Shown here one piece after another: positions 43,776-53,319 of a stretch of DNA of 64,000 bases (positions are counted from its first letter, which is position 1; every line of letters begins with the position of its first letter). The notes beneath the pieces were generated by a model that worked only from the letters and a program-made list of their open reading frames with translations, was not told the origin of the DNA and made no database searches. The position numbers and the translations under genes are program-made. Source of the DNA: Sanguibacter keddieii DSM 10542 (lineage in GTDB: Bacteria; Actinomycetota; Actinomycetes; Actinomycetales; Cellulomonadaceae); the NCBI RefSeq assembly GCF_000024925.1, contig NC_013521.1, positions 496,001-560,000 on the forward strand, read 5' to 3'.

Positions 43776-45074
43776 GTGGTCGTCGTCGAGCTCGCCGTTG
43801 TCCTCGCTGCGATCGTCCTGGGCGCGCGCCTCGGCGGGATCGGCATCGGGTACGCGGGCGGTGCCGGGGTGCTCGTCCTCGGCCTGCTGGGCGTGAGCCC
43901 GGGGACCGCGCCCTTCGACGTCATCTCGATCATCATGGCGGTCATCGCCGCGATCGCCGCCATGCAGGTGGCCGGGGGCATGGACCACCTGGTGCACCTC
44001 GCCGACCGGCTGCTGCGGCGCCGGCCGCAGCAGATCACGTACTACGCCCCGCTCGTCACCTACGGCATGACCCTCATGGCCGGGACGGGGCACACGGCCT
44101 TCTCGACGCTCCCGGTGATCTCCGAGGTGGCCAAGGAGAACGGCGTCCGGCCGTCGCGCCCGCTGTCGATCGCGGTGGTGGCCTCGCAGGTCGCCATCAC
44201 GGCGTCGCCGGTCTCGGCGGCGGTGATCTTCGTGGCGGCGGTCCTCGAGCCCTTCGGCGTCGACTACCTGCAGGTCCTCGCGGTCTCGATCCCGTCCACC
44301 CTGCTCGCCGTGGTCCTGGCCTCGCTCGTCACCAACCGGCTGGGCAAGGACCTCGCGGACGACGACGAGTACCAGGCGCGCCTCGCACGCGGTGAGATCA
44401 CCTTCCGGCCGCAGACGGAGTACGTGGCACGCCCCGGTGCCCGGCGGTCCGTCGTGATCTTCCTCGTCGGGATCGTGGCGGTGATGTCGTACGCGACCGC
44501 CGTCAGCGAGAACGTCGGCCTCATCGCCGACCCGGCCCTCGCCCGCAACGAGGCGATCCTCGTCATCATGCTCACGGTCGCGACCGTCATCACCGTCACC
44601 TGCGGCGTGAGCACCCCGAAGATCCTCGAGATGTCGACCTTCCGGTCGGGGATGAGCGCGTGCGTCTGCGTCCTCGGTGTCGCGTGGCTCGGCGACACCT
44701 TCGTCCAGCACAACCTCGAGACTATCCAGTCGGTCTCGGGCGGCGCCCTCGACGCACAGCCCTGGCTGCTCGCCGTGGTGCTGTTCTTCGCGTCGGCGCT
44801 GCTCTACTCGCAGGCGGCGACGGCGTCGGCCCTCATGCCCGCGGCTCTCGCCCTCGGCGTCAGCCCGCTGACGGCGGTCGCCTCCTTCGCGGCCGTGTCG
44901 GCGCTGTTCGTCCTGCCGACCTACCCGACGCTGCTCGCGGCGGTCGAGCTCGACGACACCGGCTCGACGAAGATCGGGAAGCTCGTGTTCAACCACCCGT
45001 TCATCGTCCCGGGGACCCTCACCATCGTCCTCGCGGTGCTGCTGGGCTTCGCCGTCGGGAGCGTCGTGCTCTAG
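43776..45074 (+). CDS. Anaerobic C4-dicarboxylate transporter, DcuA/DcuB family
   Basis: Exchanges or takes up fumarate, succinate, malate or aspartate. The 432-residue protein has about eleven helices, with strong family stretches VLAAIVLGARLGGIGIGYAGG, SIIMAVIAAIAAMQVAGGMD, TLMAGTGHTAFSTLPVI, RPSRPLSIAVVASQVAI and TASPVSAAVIF. GTG at 43776 has GGAGG 6 nt upstream; the GTG at 43752 lies before this site and is less likely. In enteric bacteria Dcu proteins serve fumarate respiration; no fumarate reductase is visible in this window. Confidence 0.92.
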   Translation: MVVVELAVVLAAIVLGARLGGIGIGYAGGAGVLVLGLLGVSPGTAPFDVISIIMAVIAAIAAMQVAGGMDHLVHLADRLLRRRPQQITYYAPLVTYGMTLMAGTGHTAFSTLPVISEVAKENGVRPSRPLSIAVVASQVAITASPVSAAVIFVAAVLEPFGVDYLQVLAVSIPSTLLAVVLASLVTNRLGKDLADDDEYQARLARGEITFRPQTEYVARPGARRSVVIFLVGIVAVMSYATAVSENVGLIADPALARNEAILVIMLTVATVITVTCGVSTPKILEMSTFRSGMSACVCVLGVAWLGDTFVQHNLETIQSVSGGALDAQPWLLAVVLFFASALLYSQAATASALMPAALALGVSPLTAVASFAAVSALFVLPTYPTLLAAVELDDTGSTKIGKLVFNHPFIVPGTLTIVLAVLLGFAVGSVVL

Positions 45075-45094
45075 GGCGGTCGTGGCAGACGCAC

Positions 45095-45127
45095 GAAGGG
45101 CCGGGTCTCTGCGAGACCCGGCCCTTC
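45095..45127. terminator. Bidirectional terminator between dcu and tRNA-Pro
   Basis: GAAGGGCCGGGTCTC (45095-45109) pairs exactly with 45113-45127 around a TGC loop. It lies between convergent genes. Confidence 0.88.
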
Positions 45128-45153
45128 TGTCGATGCCCTGAGACATCGTGCTC

Positions 45154-45228
<75 letters not shown>

Positions 45229-45342
45229 AGCTGCTCCGTACCCACATGGTGCCAGCCTGCTGACGAGCACCGTGTGTCCTTCGAAGCCTGCTCAGAATAG
45301 CCGACAAGTGGCCTCATCACGAAACCGGCGACCTGCTGCGGC

Positions 45343-46275
45343 TCAGCGGCCCGACGTGAGGGTCACGAGGACCGCCTCGGGACGGCACGCGAAGCGCACC
45401 GGGGCGTACGGAGAGGTGCCCAGACCTGCGCAGACGTGCATCCAGGTCGAGTCCTCACCGCCGGGCTGATCGGGGCGCGGCCCGGGCCAGCCGTGCAGGC
45501 CCTTGGCCCGCCTGCGGTCGACGTCACAGTTGGTCACCAGGGCCCCGTAGAAGGGCACGCAGAGCTGCCCGCCGTGGGTGTGCCCGGCGAGGATGACGTC
45601 CGACCCGTCGTGGTGCATCTGGTCGAGGGTCCGCACGTACGGGGCGTGCGTGACGCCCATGCGGAGGTCGACGTCCGGGAGCCCACCAGGCTCAGCGGCC
45701 GGGAACACGTCGCGGTCCAGGTGCGGGTCGTCGACGCCCACCAGGGCGATCCGGCGACCGTCAGCCACGACCGTGTCGCGACGGTTGGTGAGGTCCTTCC
45801 ACCCGGCGGAGCTCATGGCCGCGGCGAGCTCGTCGGCGGGCAGCCGGACGGGGTCGCTCGACCGGGAGGTCCGGGCGTCCGCCCGCAGGTACCGCGCCGG
45901 GTTCTTGAAGGACGGTGCGAAGTAGTCGTTCGACCCCATGACGAAGGCCCCGGGGAACCGCAGGAGCGGCTCGAGGGCGTGCAGCAGCGGGGGGAGGGCG
46001 CCGACGTGCGCCATGTTGTCGCCCGTGTCGACCACGAGGTCGGGGGCGAGGTCGGCGAGGGACCGCACCCACGCGATCTTGTCGTGCTGCGACGGCGTGA
46101 GGTGCAGGTCGGAGACGTGCAGCACCCGCAGGTCCGGCTGCCCCGCCGGCAGCACGGGGACCGTGACCTCGCGGAGCGTGAACATGTGGGCCTCGGCGAC
46201 GCCCCAGGCGAGAGCGCCGACCCCGGCGGCCGCGGCACCGGCGAGTGCCACGGCCGCCCGGGTGGCGGGTGTCAC
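45343..46275 (-). CDS. Membrane-anchored metallophosphoesterase
   Basis: A 310-residue protein with one N-terminal membrane helix (TRAAVALAGAAAAGVGALAWGV) and a calcineurin-type two-metal domain: VLHVSDLHLTP, VVDTGDNMAHVG, MGSNDYFAP (in place of GNHD) and ILAGHTHGGQLCVP. The substrate is unknown; envelope phospholipid or isoprenoid phosphates are possible. GTG at 46275 is chosen because the PBP gene stops 4 nt earlier; the open frame upstream lies inside that gene. Co-transcription with the PBP is likely, an order seen widely in actinobacteria. Confidence 0.88.
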   Translation of the reverse strand: MTPATRAAVALAGAAAAGVGALAWGVAEAHMFTLREVTVPVLPAGQPDLRVLHVSDLHLTPSQHDKIAWVRSLADLAPDLVVDTGDNMAHVGALPPLLHALEPLLRFPGAFVMGSNDYFAPSFKNPARYLRADARTSRSSDPVRLPADELAAAMSSAGWKDLTNRRDTVVADGRRIALVGVDDPHLDRDVFPAAEPGGLPDVDLRMGVTHAPYVRTLDQMHHDGSDVILAGHTHGGQLCVPFYGALVTNCDVDRRRAKGLHGWPGPRPDQPGGEDSTWMHVCAGLGTSPYAPVRFACRPEAVLVTLTSGR

Positions 46276-46279
46276 GCGG

Positions 46280-48571
46280 TCAGCCCTCGGCCGGAGCGGG
46301 TGCCTCGGGAGGCGCTTCGCCCTCGGGTGCGGCAGGGGCTGCCGGGGCCTCGGGGGCCGCTGGTGCCCGAGGTGCGGGAGCCTGGCCGAGCTGCTCGGGG
46401 GCGATGGCGTCACTCAGGGGTACGTCCTCGTTGCCGCCGACGGCCTGGTCCATGATGCGCTTCCAGGTGGGAGCGGCGATCGTCGAGCCGTAGACGAACT
46501 GGTTGTACACGCCGTTGATCCGCGAGTCGGCGAGCGAGCGCTCCTTGAGCGGGTGGCCCATCCAGATGGCCATCGAGGCTTCCTTGGTGTAGCCGACGAA
46601 CCACGCGTCGTTGTTGCTGTTGGTGGTACCCGTCTTGCCCGCTGCGGTGCGGCCGGCGAGCGCCGACTTCTTGGCCCCGCCCTCCTTGAGCACGCCCTCG
46701 AGGGCGTAGTTCATGGCGTTCGCCGTCGCCGTGCTGAGCGCCTCGGTGCAGTTGGCGGAGGGGATCGGGAGCTCTTCGTCGCCGCGGGTCACCGACAGGA
46801 TCGCGACCGGGTCGCAGCGGACGCCGCCGCTGGCGAAGGTCGCGTAGGCGTTTGCCATGCCGAGCGGAGACGTCTCCTGCGTACCGAGCGTCATCGTCAT
46901 CCGGGGCTGGACCGCTCCGCCGTCCGCGGGAGCGAAGCCGATGCGGTCGGCGGTCGCGGCGATGTCGCAGAGGTTCATCTGTGCCTGCATCGCGACGTAC
47001 GCGGTGTTGACCGAGTCGTTCGTGGCCCGCGCGACGGAGATGTTCCCGCCGGCCTTGCCGTCGGCGTTCTTCGGCTGCCACGGCTTTGTGCCCGGCAGCG
47101 AGGCGTCGCAGGACGCAGCAGGCGTGTTCTCGAGGAAGTCCGCCACCGTCCAACGGCGCTCGTTGGCGCTCACGGTCTCGCGCAGCGTGTGCCCGGACTC
47201 GAACCACTGGGCGAGGACGAAGGCCTTGAAGGTCGACCCGGGCTGGAAGCCGTTGGACCCGCCGTAGGCGCTGCCGGTGCTGTAGTTGACCTGGGTGGAG
47301 TACTGGGCGGACTCGTCCGTGGAGTACGTGCTGTTCTGCGACATCCCGAGGATCTGGCCGCTGCCCGGGGCGACCATCGCGCCGGCGATCGCGAAGCCGT
47401 ACTCGTTGTCGACGGGCACGCTGCCCTGGAGCTCACGGTTGATGATCTCCTGGATGCCCACGTTGAGCGTCGTGGTGATGTTGAGCCCGCCCTGGTAGAG
47501 CAGCGCGTAGCGGTCGGCACGGTCCTCGCCGAAGACCGGGTCCGACATGATGACCTTGGTGACGTAGTCGCAGAAGTACCCGGCGTTGATCGCGCCACCA
47601 GCGCCCTCGCAGCCCTGGTTGATGGGCTGCGGGTTGAGCGTCTGGTCGAGCGGCGTCGTCCGTGCCTCGTCGTACTCGTCCTTGGTGATGTACTGCACCT
47701 CGTACATCGACTTGAGGACGGCGTTGCGGCGGCGCTCCGAGTTGTCCGGGTTGCGGATCGGGTCGTTCGCGTTGGGGCTCTGCGTGATGCCGGCGATGGT
47801 CGCGGCCTGGACGATCGACAGGTCGGACGCGTCGACGCCGAAGTACCGCTGCGAGGCGGCCTGGACGCCGTAGACGGACGAGCCGAACTGCGCGATGTTG
47901 AGGTAGCCCTCGAGGATCTCGTCCTTGGTCATGCGCTTCTCGAGCGCGATGGCCAGCTTCGCCTCGCGGAGCTTGCGCGAGACCGTGCTCTCGGAGGCGG
48001 CCTGGACGGCGGCGAGGTCGTCCTCGCGCTTGGCGAGGTCGATGAGCACGTTCTTGACGTACTGCTGCGTCAGCGTCGACGCACCCTGGCGCTGGTCGTC
48101 ACCACCGCGGAGGTTCGAGACCAGCGCGCGGGCCATGCCCTGCGGGTCGATGCCGCCGTGGGTGTAGAAGCGGCGGTCCTCGACGGCGATCGCGGCGTGC
48201 TGGAGGTTCTCCGAGATCTGGTCGAGCGGGACCACCTCGCGGTTGTCCGAGTACAGCCGGGCGAGCAGCGTGGTGCCGTCCGCGGCGTAGATGTTGGACG
48301 CCTGCGCGAGGGGCTGCGGCTCGAGCTCGGTCGGCAGGTCGTTGAAGGCCTCGACACCACCGTTGGTCACGGTGCTCGTGGCGGCCGCCACGGGGATGAC
48401 CAGGCCCGCCATGAGCAGCCCGCCGACCCCGGCGAGCAGCACGAAGGTCAGCAGCAGCGCGAGCGCCTGGAAGGGGTTGACCGTGTGACGGGGCCGCCGA
48501 GCGGTCGTCGAACCACCGTCGCCGTCGTCCTCGGGCGTGAGCGAGCCGCCATCGAGCGCAGAAGATGCCAT
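46280..48571 (-). CDS. Bifunctional class A penicillin-binding protein
   Basis: Polymerises and cross-links peptidoglycan, 763 residues. After a cytosolic tail and one membrane helix (ALALLLTFVLLAGVGGLLMAGLV) comes the GT51 domain: EDRRFYTHGGIDP, GASTLTQQYVKN, RKLREAKLAIALEKRMTKDEILEGYLN. The transpeptidase follows, with SxxK in GSTFKAF, SxN in DSVNTAY and KTGTT. A Pro/Ala/Glu tail ends it. TAGGCT (minus strand, 48583-48578) ends 6 nt before the ATG, so it is probably leaderless. Followed by the metallophosphoesterase. Confidence 0.95.
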   Translation of the reverse strand: MASSALDGGSLTPEDDGDGGSTTARRPRHTVNPFQALALLLTFVLLAGVGGLLMAGLVIPVAAATSTVTNGGVEAFNDLPTELEPQPLAQASNIYAADGTTLLARLYSDNREVVPLDQISENLQHAAIAVEDRRFYTHGGIDPQGMARALVSNLRGGDDQRQGASTLTQQYVKNVLIDLAKREDDLAAVQAASESTVSRKLREAKLAIALEKRMTKDEILEGYLNIAQFGSSVYGVQAASQRYFGVDASDLSIVQAATIAGITQSPNANDPIRNPDNSERRRNAVLKSMYEVQYITKDEYDEARTTPLDQTLNPQPINQGCEGAGGAINAGYFCDYVTKVIMSDPVFGEDRADRYALLYQGGLNITTTLNVGIQEIINRELQGSVPVDNEYGFAIAGAMVAPGSGQILGMSQNSTYSTDESAQYSTQVNYSTGSAYGGSNGFQPGSTFKAFVLAQWFESGHTLRETVSANERRWTVADFLENTPAASCDASLPGTKPWQPKNADGKAGGNISVARATNDSVNTAYVAMQAQMNLCDIAATADRIGFAPADGGAVQPRMTMTLGTQETSPLGMANAYATFASGGVRCDPVAILSVTRGDEELPIPSANCTEALSTATANAMNYALEGVLKEGGAKKSALAGRTAAGKTGTTNSNNDAWFVGYTKEASMAIWMGHPLKERSLADSRINGVYNQFVYGSTIAAPTWKRIMDQAVGGNEDVPLSDAIAPEQLGQAPAPRAPAAPEAPAAPAAPEGEAPPEAPAPAEG

Positions 48572-48703
48572 GTCCCTAGCCTACGCGGAGGCCCTAGGCC
48601 GGGGGAGAGGGGCAGGGCGGTGAGGACGTGGGGGTTCTGTGAGCATGGGAGGGCTCCTGCCGCGGGCTGTCCTGCCGCCCGTGCACGCACTAGGCTCGGG
48701 CGC

Positions 48704-48862
48704 ATGGCACAGACCTGGGAGTACGCGACCGTTCCGCTCTTGATCCACGCGACCAAGCAGATCCTCGACAACTGGGGGTCCGACGGCTGGGAGCTCGTCA
48801 CGGTCGTCACCGGCCCTGACGGCAACGGCCTCGTGGCCTACCTCAAGCGCCCCACCTCGTGA
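48704..48862 (+). CDS. DUF4177 small protein
   Basis: A 52-residue protein with TWEYATVPLLIHATKQILDNWGSDGWELV, matching the short DUF4177 pattern; function unknown. TAGGCT (48691-48696) ends 7 nt before the ATG (leaderless). It overlaps ridA by 4 nt and is divergent from the PBP gene, the two -10 boxes lying 107 bp apart. Confidence 0.85.
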   Translation: MAQTWEYATVPLLIHATKQILDNWGSDGWELVTVVTGPDGNGLVAYLKRPTS

Positions 48863-49338
48863 CGTCCTCCGTCCTCGGGCGCCTCGCCGAGCTCGGGCTC
48901 GAGCTCCCCGAGGTCGCCGCCCCGGTCGCGACGTACGTCCCGGCCGTGCGCACCGGACGCTACGTCTACACGTCGGGCCAGCTGCCCTTCGTCGACGGCG
49001 CGCTCGCCGCGACCGGCAAGGTCGGTGACGGAGAAGGCCTCGTGGGCCCGCTCGTCGCTGCCTCGCTCGCCCGCACCGCCGTGCTCAACGCGCTCGCCGC
49101 GGTCGCGTCGCAGATCGGGTCGCTCGACCAGGTCTCGCGCATCGTCAAGGTCGTCGGCTTCGTCGCCTCCGACCCGTCCTTCACCGGCCAGCCGGCCGTG
49201 GTCAACGGTGCGAGCGTCCTGCTCGGCGAGATCTTCGGCGAGGCCGGCGTGCACGCCCGCAGCGCGGTCGGCGTCGCCGTCCTGCCCCTCGACTCGCCCG
49301 TCGAGATCGAGCTGGTCGTCGAGCTCGAGGAGAGCTGA
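48859..49338 (+). CDS. RidA-family (YjgF/UK114) protein
   Basis: A 159-residue protein of the enamine/imine deaminase family that clears reactive intermediates of amino-acid metabolism. Recognisable parts are GRYVYTSGQLPFVDG, ARTAVLNALAAVASQIGSLDQVSRIVKVVGFV and GVHARSAVGVAVLPLDSPVEIELVVEL, with the substrate-contact Arg in ARSAVGV. It is longer than canonical RidA (about 128) and belongs to the variant subfamily with PVAAPVATYVPAV N-terminus. GTG overlaps the DUF4177 stop. Confidence 0.9.
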   Translation: MTSSVLGRLAELGLELPEVAAPVATYVPAVRTGRYVYTSGQLPFVDGALAATGKVGDGEGLVGPLVAASLARTAVLNALAAVASQIGSLDQVSRIVKVVGFVASDPSFTGQPAVVNGASVLLGEIFGEAGVHARSAVGVAVLPLDSPVEIELVVELEES

Positions 49339-49398
49339 CACCCACCCGGGGTCGACCGCACACTCCACCACGCACGACGCGCTCCACGACGCACGAGA

Positions 49399-49434
49399 AG
49401 AGCGGGCCCGCAGCATCTGCTGCGGGCCCGCTCT
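49399..49434. terminator. Bidirectional terminator between ridA and crp
   Basis: AGCGGGCCCGCAGCA (49401-49415) pairs exactly with 49418-49432, extended by two further pairs, with a TC loop. It lies between convergent genes. Confidence 0.88.
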
Positions 49435-49457
49435 CGTCTGTCCTGCGGTCGTGCTGG

Positions 49458-50138
49458 TCAGCGCGCGCGGCGCTCGAGCCGGTCGAGGTCGAGCAGCACC
49501 ACGGCGCGACCCTCACGGCGGACCCAGCCACGGCCGGCGAAGTCGGCGAGCGCCTTGTTGACGGTCTCGCGGGAGGCGCCGACCAGCTGGGCGAGCTCCT
49601 CCTGCGTGAGGTCGTGAGCGACGCGGATGCCCTCGTCGACCTGCTCGCCGAAGCGGGTGGAGAGGTCGAGGAGCGCCTTGGCGACACGGCCGGGCACGTC
49701 GGAGAACACGAGGTCGGCGAGCGCCTCGTTGGTGCGGCGCAGGCGGCGCGCCAGGGCGGTCAGCAGGTGCTTGGCCACGCCCGGGTTCTCCTCGAGCACG
49801 CGGAGCAGCGCGTCGTGGCCGAGCTCGTAGACCACCGAGTCGGAGACGGCGCTCGCGCCGAGCGAGCGGGGGCCTGGGTCGAACAGGGACAGCTCGCCGA
49901 ACATCTCGCCCGGTCCGAGGACGGCGATGAGGTTCTCCCGGCCGTCGCTCGAGCTGCGGCCGAGCTTGATCTTGCCCTCGCTGATGACGTAGAGCCGGTC
50001 ACCGGGCTGACCCTCGGTGAACAGCACGTCGCCGCGGGCGAGCTCGACCTTCGACATGGAGGCCAGGAGCCCACGGGTCTCGGCCTCTTCCATGGTCGCG
50101 AAGAGGGGAGCAGAGAGCACTACGTCGTCGTTGTCCAC
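49458..50138 (-). CDS. crp: Crp/Fnr-family transcription regulator
   Basis: Cyclic-nucleotide-type global regulator (GlxR/Crp of actinobacteria), 226 residues. The cNMP domain has DRLYVISEGKIKLGR and the phosphate-binding cassette FGELSLFDPGPRSLGAS. A helix-turn-helix follows: LTQEELAQLVGASRETVNKALADF. GTG start, as expected for the MDNDDVVLSAPLF N-terminus. It converges with ridA. In corynebacteria and mycobacteria this protein controls hundreds of genes; targets here were not searched. Confidence 0.95.
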   Translation of the reverse strand: MDNDDVVLSAPLFATMEEAETRGLLASMSKVELARGDVLFTEGQPGDRLYVISEGKIKLGRSSSDGRENLIAVLGPGEMFGELSLFDPGPRSLGASAVSDSVVYELGHDALLRVLEENPGVAKHLLTALARRLRRTNEALADLVFSDVPGRVAKALLDLSTRFGEQVDEGIRVAHDLTQEELAQLVGASRETVNKALADFAGRGWVRREGRAVVLLDLDRLERRAR

Positions 50139-50204
50139 GCGGAACGTCCTTCACGGGAGTAGCTGGTGTTTGTGCGCACCACAGTCTGCCTCATGTGCGC
50201 TCCC

Positions 50205-50603
50205 TCACGGTACAGCGCGGACGGCCTCCAGGCGCTCCACGAGCACGTCGGTCGCCTGCATCAGCGCTCGGCGCACCTGCGCCTCGTACTCGCCGAGGGA
50301 CTTCTCGGCGGCGCGCAGGCGGAGCAGGTCGTCGACGGCGAAGGCGTCGCCGGGGCGCCGCGCGGCCGCGAGCAGGTCGCCGAAGGCAGGCAGCATCGAG
50401 AGGGTCTCGGGGCTCACCTGGTCCGTGATCTCGAGCCCGAGCCGGGACGGGAGCACCGCGCGGGCTACTGTGAGGTCGAGCCTCGCCCGGATGATCCGGC
50501 GCCAGTGCGTCGCCTGCGAGACCTCGTGCCGCAGCACCGCACGGGTGCGCCGCAGCTCGGCGATGTCCAGGAGCTGGAGGGCGGTCTCTGAGGCAGTCAG
50601 CAC
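50205..50603 (-). CDS. RsiG-like helical protein (tentative)
   Basis: A 132-residue, mostly helical protein. The N-terminal helix-rich part ([20 protein letters not shown], then [11 protein letters not shown]) resembles the antiparallel helices of RsiG, an anti-sigma factor that senses c-di-GMP in Streptomyces. The RsiG binding pattern E-x3-S-x2-R-x3-Q-x3-D would here read V, T, R, R, D, so only two positions agree and ligand binding is doubtful. GTG at 50603 has GGGAG 6 nt upstream. It lies between crp and divergent nth. It could simply be an uncharacterised protein. Confidence 0.5.
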   Translation of the reverse strand: MLTASETALQLLDIAELRRTRAVLRHEVSQATHWRRIIRARLDLTVARAVLPSRLGLEITDQVSPETLSMLPAFGDLLAAARRPGDAFAVDDLLRLRAAEKSLGEYEAQVRRALMQATDVLVERLEAVRAVP

Positions 50604-50719
50604 GACGTGCTCCCGGCGATGATCAGGTGAAGTTGCGTACATCCCTACTGTCGGCACGCCGGCGGTCGATCTTGAGTGATGTGGACCACTGCGTCTGCAC
50701 GTGCGAGGAGGAACGAACG

Positions 50720-51436
50720 GTGAGCACGCGAGCAGGAGCCCGACCCGCCGAGCGGCCGCCGGTCGCGCTGGTCCGCCGGGCGCGACGCACCAACCGCCTC
50801 CTCGCCGACGTGTACCCCGACGCCCGCTGCGAGCTCGACTTCACGACGCCGCTCGAGCTGCTCGTGGCCACGGTCCTGTCCGCCCAGTGCACCGACAAGC
50901 GCGTGAACCAGGTGACGCCCGCCCTGTTCGAGCGCTTCCCCGACGCGCAGGCCTACGCCGAGGCCGACCCCGAGGTGCTCGAGGACATGATCCGCAGCAC
51001 CGGGTTCTTCCGCCCCAAGGCGCGGTCCCTCGCGGGCATCGGCGCCGCGCTCGTCGAGCGGCACGGCGGGGAGGTCCCGGGCTCCCTCGACGAGCTCGTC
51101 GCGCTCCCGGGGGTCGGTCGCAAGACGGCGAACGTCGTCCTCGGCGACGCCTTCGGGGTCCCGGGCATCACGGTCGACACGCACGTCGGCAGGCTCGTGC
51201 GCCGGTGGGGGTGGACCACCAGCGAGGACCCCGTCGTGGTCGAGCGCGAGATCGGTGCGCTCGTCGAGCGGTCGGAGTGGACGCTGCTCTCGCACCGGGT
51301 GATCTTCCACGGGCGGCGCGTCTGCTTCGCCCGACGCCCGGCGTGCGGGGCCTGCCCGGTCGCCGGCCTGTGCCCCTCGGCGGGGATCGGCGAGACCGAC
51401 CCGGAGGCGGCAGCCGCGCTCGTCAAGACCGCCTGA
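50720..51436 (+). CDS. nth: Endonuclease III
   Basis: DNA glycosylase/AP lyase for oxidised pyrimidines, 238 residues. The helix-hairpin-helix [14 protein letters not shown] carries the catalytic Lys, and VDTHVGRL the Asp. The iron-sulfur loop is C-x6-C-x2-C-x5-C ([17 protein letters not shown]). GTG at 50720 has GGAGGAA 6 nt upstream. It is divergent from the RsiG-like gene and convergent with the hydrolase gene. Confidence 0.96.
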   Translation: MSTRAGARPAERPPVALVRRARRTNRLLADVYPDARCELDFTTPLELLVATVLSAQCTDKRVNQVTPALFERFPDAQAYAEADPEVLEDMIRSTGFFRPKARSLAGIGAALVERHGGEVPGSLDELVALPGVGRKTANVVLGDAFGVPGITVDTHVGRLVRRWGWTTSEDPVVVEREIGALVERSEWTLLSHRVIFHGRRVCFARRPACGACPVAGLCPSAGIGETDPEAAAALVKTA

Positions 51437-51484
51437 CAGCGTCGGTCGACACCGGTCAGCACCGGCGTCCTGACTCAGACGGGC

Positions 51485-52411
51485 TCAGTCCTGCGCGTCA
51501 GGCGCCGACAGCCCGGCCAGCCAGTCGAGCAGGATCGCGGAGACGTCGTCGGAGGCCTCCTCGGGGAGGAAGTGCCCGGCATCTGGCAGCACCACGTAGC
51601 GGAGCTCGCGGCACAGGGCCGAGCTGTCCGCGTCCGCGGTCTCGGGTCGGACGACGGGGTCCAAGCCGCCCTGGACCTGCAGCGCGGGGACGGCGATCGG
51701 CGCGCGCACGGCGGACAGGTACCGTCGTCCGCTGCCTGTGGGGACCAGCCGGGCGTACCAGCGGACCGCCTCGAGAGCGCTGTGCGCCGCGAAGGGCACC
51801 CGCGCCGCCTCGGTGTAGGTCTCCACGACGCCCTCAGGCCACACGAAGTCCGGGCGGGCCCGCAGCACCTGGGCCACGAGGTCGCCGCGCGTCATGCGAC
51901 GCTCGGGCCGGTTGGGCAGCTGCAGGTACGCCAGACGCCCCTGGGCGCGACGGCTGAGCGACGCGCGCAGCGAGACGTGCATGCGGGCCGGGTGCGGCGC
52001 GGCGAGCGCGGCCACGGCGGCGGTCACGACCGGCTGGAGCGCGGGCATCGACCAGGCGACGACGCCGCCCAGCCCGTGCCCGACCACCACGGCGCGCTCG
52101 AAGCCGAGCGACCGCACGACACCCGCGACGTCGCGGGTGCGGGTGTGCAGGTCGTAGCCGATCGGGGGCTTGTCCGAGGCTCCCGTGCCGCGCAGGTCCA
52201 TCGCGGCGACCCGGTACCCCGCGGCGGCGAGCGCGCTGATCTGGTCGCGCCACACCCACCAGAACTGCGGGAACGAGTGCAGCAGCATGACGAGCGGGGC
52301 CTTGCTGTCCGTCGGGCCGGCCAGCGCCACGTGGAACCGGGCACCGTTCGCGGCGACGAACTCGTGCTGCCAGTCGCCGGGGATGAGGACGTCGGAGAAG
52401 TCGGTGGTCAC
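51485..52411 (-). CDS. Alpha/beta hydrolase, epoxide-hydrolase-like
   Basis: A 308-residue enzyme. Oxyanion segment [12 protein letters not shown], then [14 protein letters not shown]. At the nucleophile elbow the sequence is [12 protein letters not shown], with Gly where Ser or Asp normally stands, so a usual nucleophile appears to be missing. The His is in [11 protein letters not shown]. The reaction is therefore uncertain. GTG at 52411 follows a TAGGTT -10 (minus strand, 52424-52419) by 7 nt and overlaps the glnR stop by 4 nt, so it can be read both from glnR and from its own internal promoter. Confidence 0.85.
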   Translation of the reverse strand: MTTDFSDVLIPGDWQHEFVAANGARFHVALAGPTDSKAPLVMLLHSFPQFWWVWRDQISALAAAGYRVAAMDLRGTGASDKPPIGYDLHTRTRDVAGVVRSLGFERAVVVGHGLGGVVAWSMPALQPVVTAAVAALAAPHPARMHVSLRASLSRRAQGRLAYLQLPNRPERRMTRGDLVAQVLRARPDFVWPEGVVETYTEAARVPFAAHSALEAVRWYARLVPTGSGRRYLSAVRAPIAVPALQVQGGLDPVVRPETADADSSALCRELRYVVLPDAGHFLPEEASDDVSAILLDWLAGLSAPDAQD

Positions 52412-53157
52412 CGGTCCGAACCTACCGGAGCAGAGCCGGCCTGCTCCAGGGCCGCGTTGTCCGCCGCCTGCGCCGCCCGACGGTCCTTGGGCGGGTCGAA
52501 CCTGTAGCCGACGTTGCGCACGGTCCCGATGAGCTGCTCGTACTCGGGCCCCAGCTTGGCGCGCAGGCGCCGCACGTGGACGTCGACCGTCCGGGTGCCC
52601 CCGTAGTAGTCGTAGCCCCACACCTCCTGCAGCAGCTGGGCTCGCGTGAAGACGCGCCCCGGGTGCTGCACGAGGTACTTGAGGAGCTCGAACTCCTTGT
52701 AGGTGAGGTCGAGCGGCGTGCCGCGCAGGCGGGCGGTGTAGCCGCTCGCGTCGATCATCAGCTCGCCCGAGGAGATCTCCTCGGGCTGGTCGCCCGAGCC
52801 GTGGCTGGCCGAGCGCTCGCGCGCCAGGCGCAGCCGGGCCTCGACCTCGGCGGGCGTCGCGGTGTCGAGGAGCAGGTCGTCGGCGCCCCACTCGGCGGTG
52901 ACGACCATGAGGCCGCCCTCGGTGACGATGAGGACGAGGGGCACGGTGAGCCCGGTCGCGCGCAGCAGCCGGCACGTGGTGCGGGCACCGACGAGGTCGC
53001 GGCGGGCGTCGAGCAGGACGACGTCGGAGTCGGGCGCGTCGACCAGCGCGGAGGGCTCCATCGGGAGCACCCGGATGCGGTGCGTCAGCAGACCGAGGGC
53101 AGGGAGCACCTGGGCAGAACCACCCGCAGTGGGGGTGAGGAGCAGGAGCTCGGACAC
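52408..53157 (-). CDS. glnR: Nitrogen regulator GlnR (OmpR-type)
   Basis: A 249-residue global nitrogen-control regulator of actinobacteria. The N-terminal receiver-like domain reads [48 protein letters not shown] and LVVTEGG-like [36 protein letters not shown], close to GlnR and lacking a cognate kinase. The winged helix reads [57 protein letters not shown] at 53157 gives the family N-terminus MSELLLL and has AAGGTGAG just upstream; GTG at 53166 is an alternative. Confidence 0.9.
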   Translation of the reverse strand: MSELLLLTPTAGGSAQVLPALGLLTHRIRVLPMEPSALVDAPDSDVVLLDARRDLVGARTTCRLLRATGLTVPLVLIVTEGGLMVVTAEWGADDLLLDTATPAEVEARLRLARERSASHGSGDQPEEISSGELMIDASGYTARLRGTPLDLTYKEFELLKYLVQHPGRVFTRAQLLQEVWGYDYYGGTRTVDVHVRRLRAKLGPEYEQLIGTVRNVGYRFDPPKDRRAAQAADNAALEQAGSAPVGSDR

Positions 53158-53319
53158 CGTTCTCACCTTCTCTCAGCAGGCGCTCACGGTACCGCGAGGC
53201 CCTCGTCCCACGAGCAGGCTGACCGGATGTCGGTGCGCTCGTCCCCTGATTCTTCCACGTCGGAGGCCTGATCTGCCCCGAGTTCGGGTCTGGGCCCCTG
53301 CATCTGGGACACTGACCCG

